Positions 1 to 7,872 of a DNA stretch of 48,634 bases are shown here, piece by piece. This stretch comes from a virus. The stretch lies in IMG/VR virus record IMGVR_UViG_3300023220_000213, positions 1-48,634 of that record; one strand, 5' to 3'. The position numbers and the translations under genes were made by a program. The notes beneath the pieces were generated by a model. The model was not told the origin of the DNA. It saw only the letters and a list, made by a program, of their open reading frames with translations, and searched no databases. Position 1 is the stretch's first letter. The number at the start of each line of letters is the position of its first letter.

Positions 1-114
1 GGAACAAGATCAAGAGCAGAATACGAACACATTGTTGATAGCTCTGGTGAATTCAATGTCATAACTAGAATAGTATCAAAAATAGAAGGTAACGGCGGTT
101 CGGGCGGTGCTGGT
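1..114. repeat. Direct terminal repeat, left copy
   Basis: Identical to 48521-48634. The join keeps the reading frame of the tail-hub gene open, so the contig closes into a circle of 48,520 bp. The ends lie inside a gene with no packaging-type signal nearby, which fits the assembly overlap of a circularly permuted (headful-packaged) genome better than a physical terminus. Confidence 0.95.
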
Positions 115-420
115 TATGTTGGTGGGCTTGGTGGTGATCGAGGCGTCATATCGTTTACATTCACCCCTGATGATCCGCCACCGGATCAAACAACTAGAAC
201 CACAGGTCAAACCGTAATATCAGTTGATGGTCAAGATGGTAGCGTTGGCGGGCCTGGTGTTGTTGGGTCAATATCAGGCGGAGAGTTCGGTGAGGCAGGT
301 GAGGACGCGCCACTAAATACATTGGGTGGTGCGCCAGGTCTAGCAATAAAAACTAATGGCAATGCCGTCACGATAACATCAGGCAACAACCCATTAAATA
401 TTAAAGGAGCAATAGTATAA
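1..420 (+). CDS. Tail hub / host-recognition protein, C-terminal part
   Basis: Residues 739-877 of the protein that starts at 46307 and crosses the contig end. The segment is glycine-rich, with runs such as GGSGGAGYVGGLGGDRG and GGPGVVGS, ending in a serine/asparagine-rich strand and a TAA at 418-420. Glycine-rich C-termini of this kind are seen in phage tail-tip adhesins, where they can form polyglycine-II bundles that display receptor-binding loops; that role is inferred here. The stop overlaps the ATG of the next gene by one base (TAATG), so the two are translationally coupled. Confidence 0.85.
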   Translation, partial: GTRSRAEYEHIVDSSGEFNVITRIVSKIEGNGGSGGAGYVGGLGGDRGVISFTFTPDDPPPDQTTRTTGQTVISVDGQDGSVGGPGVVGSISGGEFGEAGEDAPLNTLGGAPGLAIKTNGNAVTITSGNNPLNIKGAIV

Positions 421-2903
421 TGGCTTTAAGTAAGTTCATCGTGACAGTTTTATCAAAGACTGACGCACCAGATAATGTTTTGCCAAATTCGCCAATTGAG
501 ATAAGAGATCGGCTAACAAATGGATCTAGCGGATTGTTATCGTTGATATTCTCGGATTCAGCAGGGACAATACCAATAACGCAGACGGGTGCCACGACTG
601 ACAGCCTTGGTCAGTTTAAGTTTTTTGGTGGAAATGCCAATTACAACGCTGAGTTTGATAATGATGGCAGCCCTGTAGTTCAGGCTATCGGACCGGTAGT
701 AGACGAAATAGCGAATCAAACTATAGAAAAAGTTAATGAAATTCAATTGGATCTTGGTGACGTTGCCATAGCCGCTTCAGATGATGCTGTATCATTAACA
801 AATCCAGCGGCTATTGTTGTTGTGCCATCAACTGACAATAAAGCAGATCCCGCAGTTGTTGATCAGCCAGAGGCGGCGGATAACGCGCCAACTCCAATTG
901 CCGCCACGGCAGATCAACTGCATAGATTGCGAAATTCAGCGCTTGGAGAGACATCTGCGCAGTCATCATCATCACTAGGTACGTTTGCTGTTAGCCGTAA
1001 ATATGATGTGACAGCATCAACGCAATTTACTGTATCAATTCACGGAGCGCCGCTAGGTTTTATAATTTATGATGTCTCATTTGATGTACAAGAGTTTGAT
1101 GCGGCCGGCGAGTTTATAGCTAATATAGTTGCCACGGTTGATACAAATAAGCGACAAATGACGTTCACAACGACAACGGGTGTAAAAATAGCATTCAACA
1201 TTAGGAATGCGTCCGACTTTTCAAACTCGAACCCGATGACAGAGGCAGCGTTAGACCTGTGCCTAAATAATATAATGATGAATTTAGGCAGTTCATCGCT
1301 GCCATTTGTGCCATTTTCTGATGGTAATTTTACGCCAACGTCAGCATTATTCGATCCGGAACCGGCTGGTGAATTGCAGGTTTCAAAGCAAGGCGCGTTT
1401 TATTATATTCGCGCCGCCGCGCAGCAATCGACAGATAAGGATCTGGTGTGGCGGGTGTTAATCAATCAAGGAGTGAATCGAGACGCAATTGACAGTAGAA
1501 CAGGTGTTGTCGATTTTTACGGGATCAGATTTGTAGACAAAACAGAAGTTGAAACACGATCGGCATTTAACAAATCAATATTAGTCCATAATGCAGGAAC
1601 AGACGAGAGTGCGCCAACAAGAATAAATGATATGTTTGTTGCTGGTGGTCATGGCGTTGTAGGGTATAAAGCAACAGACGTGGCGCATGGGAAAGCAAAT
1701 GTTGATGTTGGTTCCATATGGTCTGATGGTACAGACGAGTGGGTGGTTTACTTTATTAACGATGTTGACAACATATTACTAGTAAGAAAAAACGTAGGAA
1801 CGACTGATAAATGGATTATTTCAACGGCTGACTTTGGCTCTGGCACATTAACCCACGTTTCGGGCGCAACAAACACGGCTAATATTGTGGTTGCGGTATC
1901 AGTTCAGTTGCAGCACATTCCAATTATCCGCGACCATTTGGCCGAGTTGCGCATAGATGATGTAGTTATAACAGTAGATGATGACTATAAAGGCCAAAGG
2001 GTTGTTGTTAGCGAAACATATGCATTGCTTAACGTCGGTTCTCAACAAGCGGCATTAATAGCTGATGTGGGTAATGCCTCGCCAGATTACACAAATGAGA
2101 CCACGATAACTGAACAAAAACGATTCTACTATGAATTTGAGTGGAACGAATTCGGCGCTATGTCGATCAGAATGGCACACTCAGTTAAAGCGCCGTACCG
2201 TAGAACTGCTTTGGTTGATTACTGGGGTGGTTTACAGTTACAAAGATTGTCGTTAAGCGGTGACAGCACAGGTGGAATGCACGACAAAGTGTTCAATTAC
2301 ATACCTCAAATCGCGCCAGTTTCTGGGCTCGACTTTGAAAATATCGCGGAAGTCACAAATAACGTTCTTGATGTATTCCCGCAAGCTTCTGACTGTGACG
2401 ACCCGAACGATCCAGCATCGCACGCTTGTTTGATTGGTAAAAACAGTTCGGACGTTGTTCAATCTGGTCATGTGTTCGGTTACTCCCGAGATGAGGGGTT
2501 AGGCGTGCCAGCAACCAGGGCGGCTAGTACTGATACAATTTTTAGATTGTCACCGGCAGAAAAAAATTATATTTACGGTGTTGATGCTAAATCTGGGGAT
2601 GCTAGCGCCGGTGATTTAGATACTATCGCAGCATTTAGAGCGCCTTTCTTGCCAACCGATACTACGCTAACAATACCCGGCGTTATCGTCATGATGAGCG
2701 GCAGAACGTACTGCTACATCACCGCACATCAGAATCACACCAATAAAAAAGTGTCGATTCCGAGCAAATACAATGGTTGGCCGATTACGGTACTAAAGGC
2801 ACACTCTAACGTGACAGTAAATAGTGAATTTGTATCTACTGGCGAGATTGATATTGACGTAATTAACAGCTATGGCGATGTAGTTTTGAGACTAGGCTCG
2901 TAA
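420..2903 (+). CDS. Tail fibre / receptor-binding protein, 827 aa
   Basis: Long protein directly after the tail hub, translationally coupled to it through a TAATG overlap and ending at the convergent terminator near 2910. The first ~100 residues (MALSKFIVTVLSKTD...) look like an attachment domain, followed by a short coiled region (about 95-115, IANQTIEKVNEIQ) and then a large body with the composition of beta-sandwich domains, rich in T, V, D and N with few lysines. No enzyme motif is visible. Position at the end of the tail cluster, size and composition support a fibre that contacts the host surface; the receptor is unknown. Shadow frames inside it are not genes. Confidence 0.7.
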   Translation: MALSKFIVTVLSKTDAPDNVLPNSPIEIRDRLTNGSSGLLSLIFSDSAGTIPITQTGATTDSLGQFKFFGGNANYNAEFDNDGSPVVQAIGPVVDEIANQTIEKVNEIQLDLGDVAIAASDDAVSLTNPAAIVVVPSTDNKADPAVVDQPEAADNAPTPIAATADQLHRLRNSALGETSAQSSSSLGTFAVSRKYDVTASTQFTVSIHGAPLGFIIYDVSFDVQEFDAAGEFIANIVATVDTNKRQMTFTTTTGVKIAFNIRNASDFSNSNPMTEAALDLCLNNIMMNLGSSSLPFVPFSDGNFTPTSALFDPEPAGELQVSKQGAFYYIRAAAQQSTDKDLVWRVLINQGVNRDAIDSRTGVVDFYGIRFVDKTEVETRSAFNKSILVHNAGTDESAPTRINDMFVAGGHGVVGYKATDVAHGKANVDVGSIWSDGTDEWVVYFINDVDNILLVRKNVGTTDKWIISTADFGSGTLTHVSGATNTANIVVAVSVQLQHIPIIRDHLAELRIDDVVITVDDDYKGQRVVVSETYALLNVGSQQAALIADVGNASPDYTNETTITEQKRFYYEFEWNEFGAMSIRMAHSVKAPYRRTALVDYWGGLQLQRLSLSGDSTGGMHDKVFNYIPQIAPVSGLDFENIAEVTNNVLDVFPQASDCDDPNDPASHACLIGKNSSDVVQSGHVFGYSRDEGLGVPATRAASTDTIFRLSPAEKNYIYGVDAKSGDASAGDLDTIAAFRAPFLPTDTTLTIPGVIVMMSGRTYCYITAHQNHTNKKVSIPSKYNGWPITVLKAHSNVTVNSEFVSTGEIDIDVINSYGDVVLRLGS

Positions 2904-2909
2904 AGTAAA

Positions 2910-2945
2910 CCCCCGTTAACGCGGGGCTATTTAAACTTTTTCCCC
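2910..2945. terminator. Convergent terminator between tail fibre and early operon
   Basis: GC-rich hairpin (stem 2911-2916 with 2921-2926, loop TAAC) followed on the plus strand by an A/T stretch with five Ts at 2938-2942. On the minus strand the same hairpin is followed by GGTTTACTTT. It separates rightward tail genes from the leftward early operon. Confidence 0.6.
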
Positions 2946-2992
2946 TCGCGACATTCCCATTCGAACATGTCGCGATCTTCTTGGTTTGGCAT
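2927..2992 (-). CDS. Very small protein, 21 aa, end of early operon
   Basis: Reads MPNQEDRDMFEWECREGKKFK. Its ATG overlaps the RusA stop as TAATG, the coupling used repeatedly in this operon, which is the main reason to call it. It is acidic in the middle with a basic tail and one Cys. Function unknown; it could be a chance ORF overlapping the terminator. Confidence 0.4.
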   Translation of the reverse strand: MPNQEDRDMFEWECREGKKFK

Positions 2993-3312
2993 TATAACCC
3001 CCTTAGTTCCCATTCAATAAATTCAGCACCCTTTTTAACGATTACTTTCTCAACAAATAATTTAAAAATCATCTTATCGTCAAAGCCGTATTTTTTTTGT
3101 AAGCAATCTATAAAGCATTTTAACGGATTATCTATATCCGCAGCCCTACTGGATAGTCCAAACGTAATCTCAAGCGCTAACTCGCCGTCAGGAACATTTA
3201 ACGGCGGAAGAATAAGCAACATGTGATTAATGTAATCACTGTATTTATCAGTCTTAAATCTGCGCCCTCTCCACGCCTCATTTACAGAAAGAGGTTTAAT
3301 ATCTAGACGCAT
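2992..3312 (-). CDS. rusA: RusA-family Holliday-junction resolvase, 106 aa
   Basis: RusA is a dimeric endonuclease that cuts four-way junctions made during phage replication and recombination. The family active-site pattern D-x-D-N-x-x-K is seen at D59, D61, N62 and K65 (AADIDNPLK), with further aspartates at D69 and D78/D79 after the helix. The N-terminal Lys-Pro-Leu-Ser-x-N-x-x-W start is typical, and the length fits (RusA about 120 aa). It overlaps the upstream DUF1364 gene by 10 nt. As in lambdoid nin regions, it lies beside DUF1364 and NinB relatives. Confidence 0.88.
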   Translation of the reverse strand: MRLDIKPLSVNEAWRGRRFKTDKYSDYINHMLLILPPLNVPDGELALEITFGLSSRAADIDNPLKCFIDCLQKKYGFDDKMIFKLFVEKVIVKKGAEFIEWELRGL

Positions 3313-3578
3313 ATAACTAGCCCCTTATCGATTAACTTCATTAAAGTCTCGAACATTGCGCGTTGCTGATCTTCATAACTAACTTTGCTAGAATCTAGTA
3401 ATAAATGACATTCGTAACAAGCGTATACAGCAAGTATATCAGGCGATTTAAAGCCCGTCCCGCGATAGTTTGAGTTTAAATGCGCTAACACCACCTTGCC
3501 CTCTTCATCGTGCGAGCATTGAGGGCTTACTCTGAGCGAACAAGACTCTCCGTTGGCTGATTTTCTTATTTTACTCAT
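3303..3578 (-). CDS. DUF1364-type zinc/nuclease-like nin-region protein, 91 aa
   Basis: Shows the DUF1364 layout: KSANGESCSLR with C13 and C21, then VVLAHLNS with H33, then YACYECHLLLD with C54, C57 and H58. These Cys/His pairs would bind a metal and resemble an HNH-type beta-beta-alpha site. The family is found in lambdoid nin regions next to RusA and NinB, and a role in recombination or DNA ends is inferred. Starts at an ATG overlapping the stop of the Rha gene by 4 nt. Confidence 0.75.
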   Translation of the reverse strand: MSKIRKSANGESCSLRVSPQCSHDEEGKVVLAHLNSNYRGTGFKSPDILAVYACYECHLLLDSSKVSYEDQQRAMFETLMKLIDKGLVICV

Positions 3579-4270
3579 TGATCAACTCCAATTAGCAATG
3601 TTTTGCCAAGTGCTAGTAAGTCCTGCTTAACAAGAACAAAAACAGTTTTATAGTGCTCTCCATTTGACATGTGTTTTCTGATCGATTGCTTGGCTAGGTT
3701 TTCAGCCACCATCAACTGAGACAATTCCATCATGTCGAGCGTATCTTTTAGCTTGGGTTTTTTATACTGAATTAACCCAAGCGCCTTATATGTTGCGTTG
3801 GTGTAATGTTTGTAGTAGAACTTGGCTGACTTACTGCCTTGATTGGTTGCGTACTCAACAAATTCTTTGATCACATCTGTTTGTTGCAGCCTCATCTGTT
3901 TGGATTGCGATCTTACTTTTAGCCATTGGTTATCGTGTGAATTCTCGTCGAGCTTTAACAGTGCGCTTTCCATTTCGTAAAATGCGGCGTTAAACTTCAT
4001 TTGCCACTCAAGCGCCTTTTTCCCCTTAAACCTCATGCACAATAAAGAAAAGAACTCTCTGCTCATTAAGTATGCTTCATAATCCCTTCCGCGATAATTT
4101 CTGTCTTCCTTAACAATTAAGGGTAATCCCAAATTACCCTTAATTTCAGAAATGTCGCACATCAAATTATCTATCACCTTTACAACGTGAGCATGTTTAA
4201 ACCCGAACTTCTTGGCAACTATAGAGCTGTCACAAAAAATATCACTGCCTTTAACTTCAACTAAGCCCAT
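3575..4270 (-). CDS. rha: Rha-family phage regulatory protein, 231 aa
   Basis: N-terminal Rha domain (about 1-105): a winged-helix-like SSIVAKKFGFKHAHVVKVID segment, then SREFFSLLCMRFKGKKALEWQMKFNAAFYEME, the family signature. C-terminal ~125 residues start at ENSHDNQWLKVRSQSK. Rha proteins are phage regulators known to interfere with infection of IHF-deficient hosts. The C-terminal half is nearly identical to that of the second Rha gene (26476-27162), whereas the N-terminal halves differ strongly. It has a good Shine-Dalgarno (AAGGA) and an upstream -10 box. Confidence 0.85.
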   Translation of the reverse strand: MGLVEVKGSDIFCDSSIVAKKFGFKHAHVVKVIDNLMCDISEIKGNLGLPLIVKEDRNYRGRDYEAYLMSREFFSLLCMRFKGKKALEWQMKFNAAFYEMESALLKLDENSHDNQWLKVRSQSKQMRLQQTDVIKEFVEYATNQGSKSAKFYYKHYTNATYKALGLIQYKKPKLKDTLDMMELSQLMVAENLAKQSIRKHMSNGEHYKTVFVLVKQDLLALGKTLLIGVDQ

Positions 4271-4302
4271 AATTAATCCTTAATGTTATATTTAATCATC
4301 TA

Positions 4303-4308
4303 ATTATA
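4303..4308 (-). promoter_or_regulatory. Possible -10 box upstream of rha (leftward)
   Basis: Perfect TATAAT on the minus strand in the 62-nt gap before rha. The matching -35 (TTCCAA, 17 nt away) is poor. It may give rha an internal promoter within the early operon. Confidence 0.35.
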
Positions 4309-4332
4309 GACTATTAACATGGTCATTGGAAT

Positions 4333-4779
4333 TTATTCATTCTGTAACTCCATTAAAGACCTATATTCACAAGTTGCTGGGATTTTTATTTCACAACCTA
4401 TCGACTCGGCCCATTCGATTATATGAGTTGTATAATTGAACGATTCGCCCTTATCTAACTTTGATGTTTCAACCAGCACTGATCTTATTATCACCTCACC
4501 CGTTTCAAGATCGACAAATTCATAATCACGCCAGCCAAGGAATTTGTTTTTTAAGTTTTCCTTAACCTTTACGGCGTCCCAGTCAGATCGTCCGCGACTG
4601 ATTAAATATTTACTAACCTCACCGTATATTGAATGCTGGAGTGTATTTTGGCTTAACGATCTCTTATCTCGCCATTCTTTAATTGATACTCGGTATCGTT
4701 TATCTGTTGATGATAACTCGCAGCATAACTGCCAAAATTTTGACAGAGTATCCTTACTTAGGCAGAAATCTTCTTTCAT
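4333..4779 (-). CDS. ninB: NinB-family recombination protein, 148 aa
   Basis: NinB (lambda Orf) binds single-stranded DNA and SSB and helps load recombination proteins. The family core is visible as KRSLSQNTLQHSIYGEVSKYL, followed by KENLKNKFLGW and a C-terminal ETSKLDKGESFNYTTHIIEWA segment. The start is the ATG at 4779, preceded by AGAGG at proper spacing; a GTG 36 nt upstream lies inside a hairpin and is less likely. It sits with RusA and DUF1364, as in lambdoid nin regions. Confidence 0.85.
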   Translation of the reverse strand: MKEDFCLSKDTLSKFWQLCCELSSTDKRYRVSIKEWRDKRSLSQNTLQHSIYGEVSKYLISRGRSDWDAVKVKENLKNKFLGWRDYEFVDLETGEVIIRSVLVETSKLDKGESFNYTTHIIEWAESIGCEIKIPATCEYRSLMELQNE

Positions 4780-4809
4780 GTTATCCTCTGCTTTGCATGT
4801 TAGTTCTTT

Positions 4810-4835
4810 GCCCACCCTTGCGAGTGGGCGTTTTT
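4810..4835 (+). terminator. Hairpin with T-tract on the plus strand, inside leftward operon
   Basis: Stem GCCCAC (4810-4815) with GTGGGC (4824-4829), loop of 8, then G and five Ts on the plus strand. It has the form of an intrinsic terminator against rightward (antisense) transcription. On the minus strand no U-tract follows, but the hairpin lies 30 nt before the ninB start and could act as a leader or RNase stop. Confidence 0.45.
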
Positions 4836-5007
4836 ATTTGGAATCATCAGTAATTATATCTTCATAAGTTATTTTGGTGTCATGCTTCTCCCGCCAGTTA
4901 GGGATATATTTATCTAGCCATTCGCGAGCTTTGATATCGGTTTTTAGTCCCTGCTTACGGAGATATGTAACCAACTCGTTTATTTCATCGTCTGATTTTA
5001 ATTGCAT
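4834..5007 (-). CDS. Small charged protein, 57 aa
   Basis: Reads MQLKSDDEINELVTYLRKQ and so on, with AREWLDKYIPNWREKH in the middle and an acidic tail. Shine-Dalgarno AAGGA lies about 9 nt before the ATG. It fits tightly between ninB and the 182-aa gene in the same operon. Predicted mostly helical, no metal or catalytic motif; function unknown. Confidence 0.65.
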   Translation of the reverse strand: MQLKSDDEINELVTYLRKQGLKTDIKAREWLDKYIPNWREKHDTKITYEDIITDDSK

Positions 5008-5019
5008 TTCCACTTGTCC

Positions 5020-5568
5020 TTATCTATTAATATTAACTGGTATACCAAACACCATTACAACCTTGCCTAGCCCTTTGCGCTTACGATGGCAAGAGTCGAC
5101 TAAATTCGATCTGTTAAAGTTCTTTGTCGCGTTCTCCTGGCATAAAACGCACTGCCCAGTTTTTGCGCTTCTCCTTCTCACTGCGACGTGTCCGTTAACG
5201 CATGACTTACCGGTAAAATAATAATGCCCAATAGTTGATGTTTGGTACGTTGTCGGTAACCTTGCAATATATTCATCAGTAAAATAACGCCACGGTGCAG
5301 GCTTATGACCATCATTCTTTTTAACATAAGGCCTTATATTAAGATGGCATAAATACTCGTCAACCGTCTCTTTAAAGCTCCTTATTTGAAAGCTGACATT
5401 GTTCGCCTTCAAATTCAACCGGGCGGCAATAGCCTTTGGCATTAACCCGTCAACGTGGCGCATTTTGTAAATTTTTATTTTGGTGTCGAGTTTGAATGAT
5501 TCCTTAAATCGGTTTTCGCACCAATGCGCGAGGCCGAAATGATCAAGGTATTCGGTGTAATTGGTCAT
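5020..5568 (-). CDS. Unknown protein with C-terminal zinc-finger-like motif, 182 aa
   Basis: The ATG at 5568 has GGAGG 8 nt upstream; a GTG two codons earlier overlaps that site. Residues 38-68 (HVDGLMPKAIAARLNLKANNVSFQIRSF) resemble a helix-turn-helix. Near the end C123, H127, C140 and C143 form C-x3-H-x12-C-x2-C (GKSCVNGH...GQCVLC), a motif seen at the ends of many phage HNH and DNA-binding proteins. A DNA-binding role is inferred; no catalytic residues are recognised. Confidence 0.6.
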   Translation of the reverse strand: MTNYTEYLDHFGLAHWCENRFKESFKLDTKIKIYKMRHVDGLMPKAIAARLNLKANNVSFQIRSFKETVDEYLCHLNIRPYVKKNDGHKPAPWRYFTDEYIARLPTTYQTSTIGHYYFTGKSCVNGHVAVRRRSAKTGQCVLCQENATKNFNRSNLVDSCHRKRKGLGKVVMVFGIPVNINR

Positions 5569-5632
5569 CTTCACGCCCTCCGTGATTTAACTAACCGCGT
5601 AACAGCTCATTTTATTCCTCATTTTTAGCCGC

Positions 5633-5866
5633 CTAGATTTGTTTAAGTGGTGGTAGTGATTTGGGATCCGCACCGGCGGCGATCTCGGCTTGGCGTTGAT
5701 CCCAAGCGACCTTGAACTTATCGCGACTATCACAGCCAAGCATTTTGTTAAAGCTGGTGATCATACTGCTTTGCTTCTTTGCCATTTTTTTAAGCGGCTC
5801 AACATCCTTAACCTTGTGGATGATTGGCCCGGTCATACATATCATTGTTATATTTGCTAATAGCAT
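5633..5866 (-). CDS. Small protein with hydrophobic start, 77 aa
   Basis: Starts MLLANITMICMTG, followed by a lysine-rich helix and a helical region SMITSFNKMLGCDSRDKFKVAWDQRQAEIAAG. A GGGGGAATAAC Shine-Dalgarno precedes the ATG, which lies inside the end of the zinc-ribbon gene upstream (10-nt overlap). Function unknown. Confidence 0.55.
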   Translation of the reverse strand: MLLANITMICMTGPIIHKVKDVEPLKKMAKKQSSMITSFNKMLGCDSRDKFKVAWDQRQAEIAAGADPKSLPPLKQI

Positions 5867-6063
5867 GTTATTCCCCCTGTAAAAACGTCTTTATCTTGAG
5901 AGTTTCTATCCCAAGTGTAATTGCATCGACTGCCATCCGGTAAGAAATCATGGCAATGACCTTGAGGCTTGTTGCCAGTGCACCCGCTAGTCCCGAACAT
6001 GCTACCGCCACACTCGGGACATTTAAATCTAAACCTAAAACTTACATGTTTCTTGTCGCTCAT
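5857..6063 (-). CDS. Zinc-ribbon protein, 68 aa
   Basis: The start is the ATG at 6063, overlapping the upstream stop as TAATG. Metal ligands are clear: FKCPECGG near residues 14-20, then GCTGNKPQGHCHDF and SRCNYTW. Paired CxxC and Cys/His groups suggest one zinc ribbon, as in small phage transcription or recombination accessory proteins. Specific function unknown. Confidence 0.65.
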   Translation of the reverse strand: MSDKKHVSFRFRFKCPECGGSMFGTSGCTGNKPQGHCHDFLPDGSRCNYTWDRNSQDKDVFTGGITCY

Positions 6064-6377
6064 TATTTTTGCTCCCGTAGTTTGTTGTGTTCGGAATATT
6101 CCTCTAACAACTTCATTGCGCGACAATGGTGATCGTTCCAGTCAGGATTACTGGCAATAACTTCCAAGGTATGTTTCATGCGAGTAATAGTTAGAATTAA
6201 CTCGTTATTCTCATCGACTTGCTTGTTAATTCTCGCATCAGCCACCGCCAGCATTAATTTTAGTTCTGCGATTTCAGCTTGCTGAATCTTAAACCCTCTA
6301 GCCGGTAGATACTCACCAAGCCCTTCGACCGAAATAAGGCCCGAACCGTTACCATCTCTGTATACTTTTCTTTTCAT
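6063..6377 (-). CDS. Coiled-coil protein, 104 aa
   Basis: Start ATG at 6377 overlaps the upstream stop (ATGA) with GGAG 9 nt before it. After a short basic head (MKRKVYRDGNGSG) the middle is a long heptad-like helix (IQQAEIAELKLMLAVADARINKQVDENNELILTITRMKHTLEVIA, quoted here only as a region, residues about 31-76). The tail (HHCRAMKLLEEYSEHNKLREQK) is also helical. Similar small coiled-coil proteins are common in phage early operons; role unknown. Confidence 0.6.
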   Translation of the reverse strand: MKRKVYRDGNGSGLISVEGLGEYLPARGFKIQQAEIAELKLMLAVADARINKQVDENNELILTITRMKHTLEVIASNPDWNDHHCRAMKLLEEYSEHNKLREQK

Positions 6378-6781
6378 TTCGTTTCGCTCCATTGTCCGTT
6401 GATAAACTCATAATGTGGCTTTTTATCTAAGCCAAGGTGGTAACGCATGTTTTGCCATTGGCTTAATGTGTATCGCTCCTGAGGGCAATCAACCCCATTA
6501 TCCGCGTCAGAGTAAATGACCGTATTGCAACCACCTCTCGCCATAAACCCTTTGCCTCTCATAGACCGACTCCAATCACTAACCTTAACCGATAACCACT
6601 CTAAATTATTTTGAGGAACGAATGAGTAGCTTATAAAGAAGTTACCAATGTGAGCAGCTAAGACATGACTAAATAAGGGGTGAATGTAATAAACATTCCC
6701 AGTTTTCTTGTTGTACGATTCTATTTTTACTTCAGTCTCGCCCTCACTGGTCCAAATCTGCCCGACTCTTACTTTAATCAT
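6374..6781 (-). CDS. Phage accessory protein, paralogue of 27599-28495 N-terminus, 135 aa
   Basis: Begins MIKVRVGQIWTSEGE and contains FVPQNNLEWLSVK and LSQWQNMRYHLGLDKKP. The same landmarks, in the same order, occur in the first ~125 residues of the protein at 27599: MGQVWENNG, FIPQNDLEWLAVN, RQQWQDKRYELGLDTEP. The two are therefore paralogues. The ATG at 6781 has GGAG upstream; the GTG four codons earlier is part of that site. No catalytic motif; function unknown. Confidence 0.65.
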   Translation of the reverse strand: MIKVRVGQIWTSEGETEVKIESYNKKTGNVYYIHPLFSHVLAAHIGNFFISYSFVPQNNLEWLSVKVSDWSRSMRGKGFMARGGCNTVIYSDADNGVDCPQERYTLSQWQNMRYHLGLDKKPHYEFINGQWSETK

Positions 6782-6860
6782 TTTCGTCTCCACTTGTTAA
6801 TTTAGTTTAATTTATATCACTTAAGTGATTAGCGGTATTATCAATTGGTCTAATTGACTT

Positions 6861-7172
6861 TTAGTTAATTTTACTCTTCCATAACCCATCAGATGAATTA
6901 TATTTCTCCTCTGGCTTCTTGTTAACGAAACTACGCTTAACCTTTGGTTCAACAACTTCTCGCTCGGTTCGATACTCACTAGCTATGGCGTTAAGATATT
7001 CGTTGGCGTCTTTTCGTCCGGTGCCGCCCTTATTCCTTAGAAATAAAGTCTCATAATGGTTGCTTACTTCCCGACGCCTGGACTCGGGGATAGCTCTAAT
7101 TTTCTCAACAATCCAAGGTCGATCGGATTTACCGCGCCACTTATAAAATAGCGGTCTAATTAGTTTGTTCAT
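6861..7172 (-). CDS. Unknown basic protein, 103 aa
   Basis: MNKLIRPLFYKWRGKSDRP followed by RREVSNHYETLFLRN, a glycine turn and a helical EYLNAIASEYRTEREV. Strongly basic at both ends, which would suit nucleic-acid contact. Its start overlaps the upstream membrane/zinc gene by 17 nt. About 80 nt separate it from the next gene. Not recognised. Confidence 0.55.
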   Translation of the reverse strand: MNKLIRPLFYKWRGKSDRPWIVEKIRAIPESRRREVSNHYETLFLRNKGGTGRKDANEYLNAIASEYRTEREVVEPKVKRSFVNKKPEEKYNSSDGLWKSKIN

Positions 7173-7449
7173 TTATTTTCCCGCCGCAATACGGGCAGTG
7201 TGTAGCCCAGTCAGTAACCGGATTTTCATCGTTTGCATTATAAAAAGTTTGTTCACAACTGGTTTCATAAATAGAACAACTGGTATCGCCACTACTTACC
7301 CATTTGCATAATTTATAATTGTTTTGCCACTCACGGTTATCATTCATGATTGCATTTACGGTTCGCCATATTAATACAACCATAGAAACTGCACCCAAAA
7401 ACACAAACGCAGCCAGTAAAATCACCAAAAACCCTAATACCATATCCAT
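7156..7449 (-). CDS. Membrane-anchored zinc-ribbon protein, 97 aa
   Basis: A single hydrophobic helix at about residues 4-28 (GFLVILLAAFVFLGAVSMVV) anchors a Cys-rich domain: C48, C58, C65 and HCPYCGGKI with C85/C88. The terminal W-x-x-H-C-P-Y-C-G-G-K-I signature is common in small phage proteins. ATG at 7449 chosen because GAGG lies 8 nt upstream. An inner-membrane role is inferred. Confidence 0.6.
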   Translation of the reverse strand: MDMVLGFLVILLAAFVFLGAVSMVVLIWRTVNAIMNDNREWQNNYKLCKWVSSGDTSCSIYETSCEQTFYNANDENPVTDWATHCPYCGGKINEQTN

Positions 7450-7482
7450 AATTATCACCCTCGATGACTTGGCCAGTTAAAT

Positions 7483-7830
7483 TCAATCCAATGGCCGTTG
7501 TTTGCTCTCATAATTGGTAGGCAGGCAGTCGTTACAGCCTTTACATTTTTGGCCGTTGGGAAAGGCTTTAAGCCCACTACATAGTGGTGTTGGGTCTTGT
7601 ACTATTGGATTTTCTTTGCGATATTCTTCTACTGTTTTTCCGAAATGGATTTCAGCACATTTTTTGCAATACCACTCCCCGCAATACAGGCATCTGAATG
7701 CGTTTAGGTGGTTTATATTTTTATTACAGCCGCAGACAACGTGAGCCCTAATAGGATGCTTCATTTGCCGAGTCTGTCTGCCGACCATAAGTAGCTTGGA
7801 TTGCCATTGACTTTCTGTAATTTCACTCAT
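7483..7830 (-). CDS. Cys-rich zinc-binding protein, 115 aa
   Basis: Contains at least eleven possible ligands: C33, C35, C47, C50, C55, C58, H62 (FRCLYCGEWYCKKCAEIH, a treble-clef or double-ribbon pattern) and a second cluster C84, C96, C99, C102 (GQKCKGCNDC). The rest is basic and polar. It probably folds around two zinc sites; function unknown. It lies between dnaB and the small-gene part of the early operon. Confidence 0.6.
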   Translation of the reverse strand: MSEITESQWQSKLLMVGRQTRQMKHPIRAHVVCGCNKNINHLNAFRCLYCGEWYCKKCAEIHFGKTVEEYRKENPIVQDPTPLCSGLKAFPNGQKCKGCNDCLPTNYESKQRPLD

Positions 7831-7872
7831 AATTATTTATCCCTGATTTCTGTGGCTAGGCCATTAAAATTG

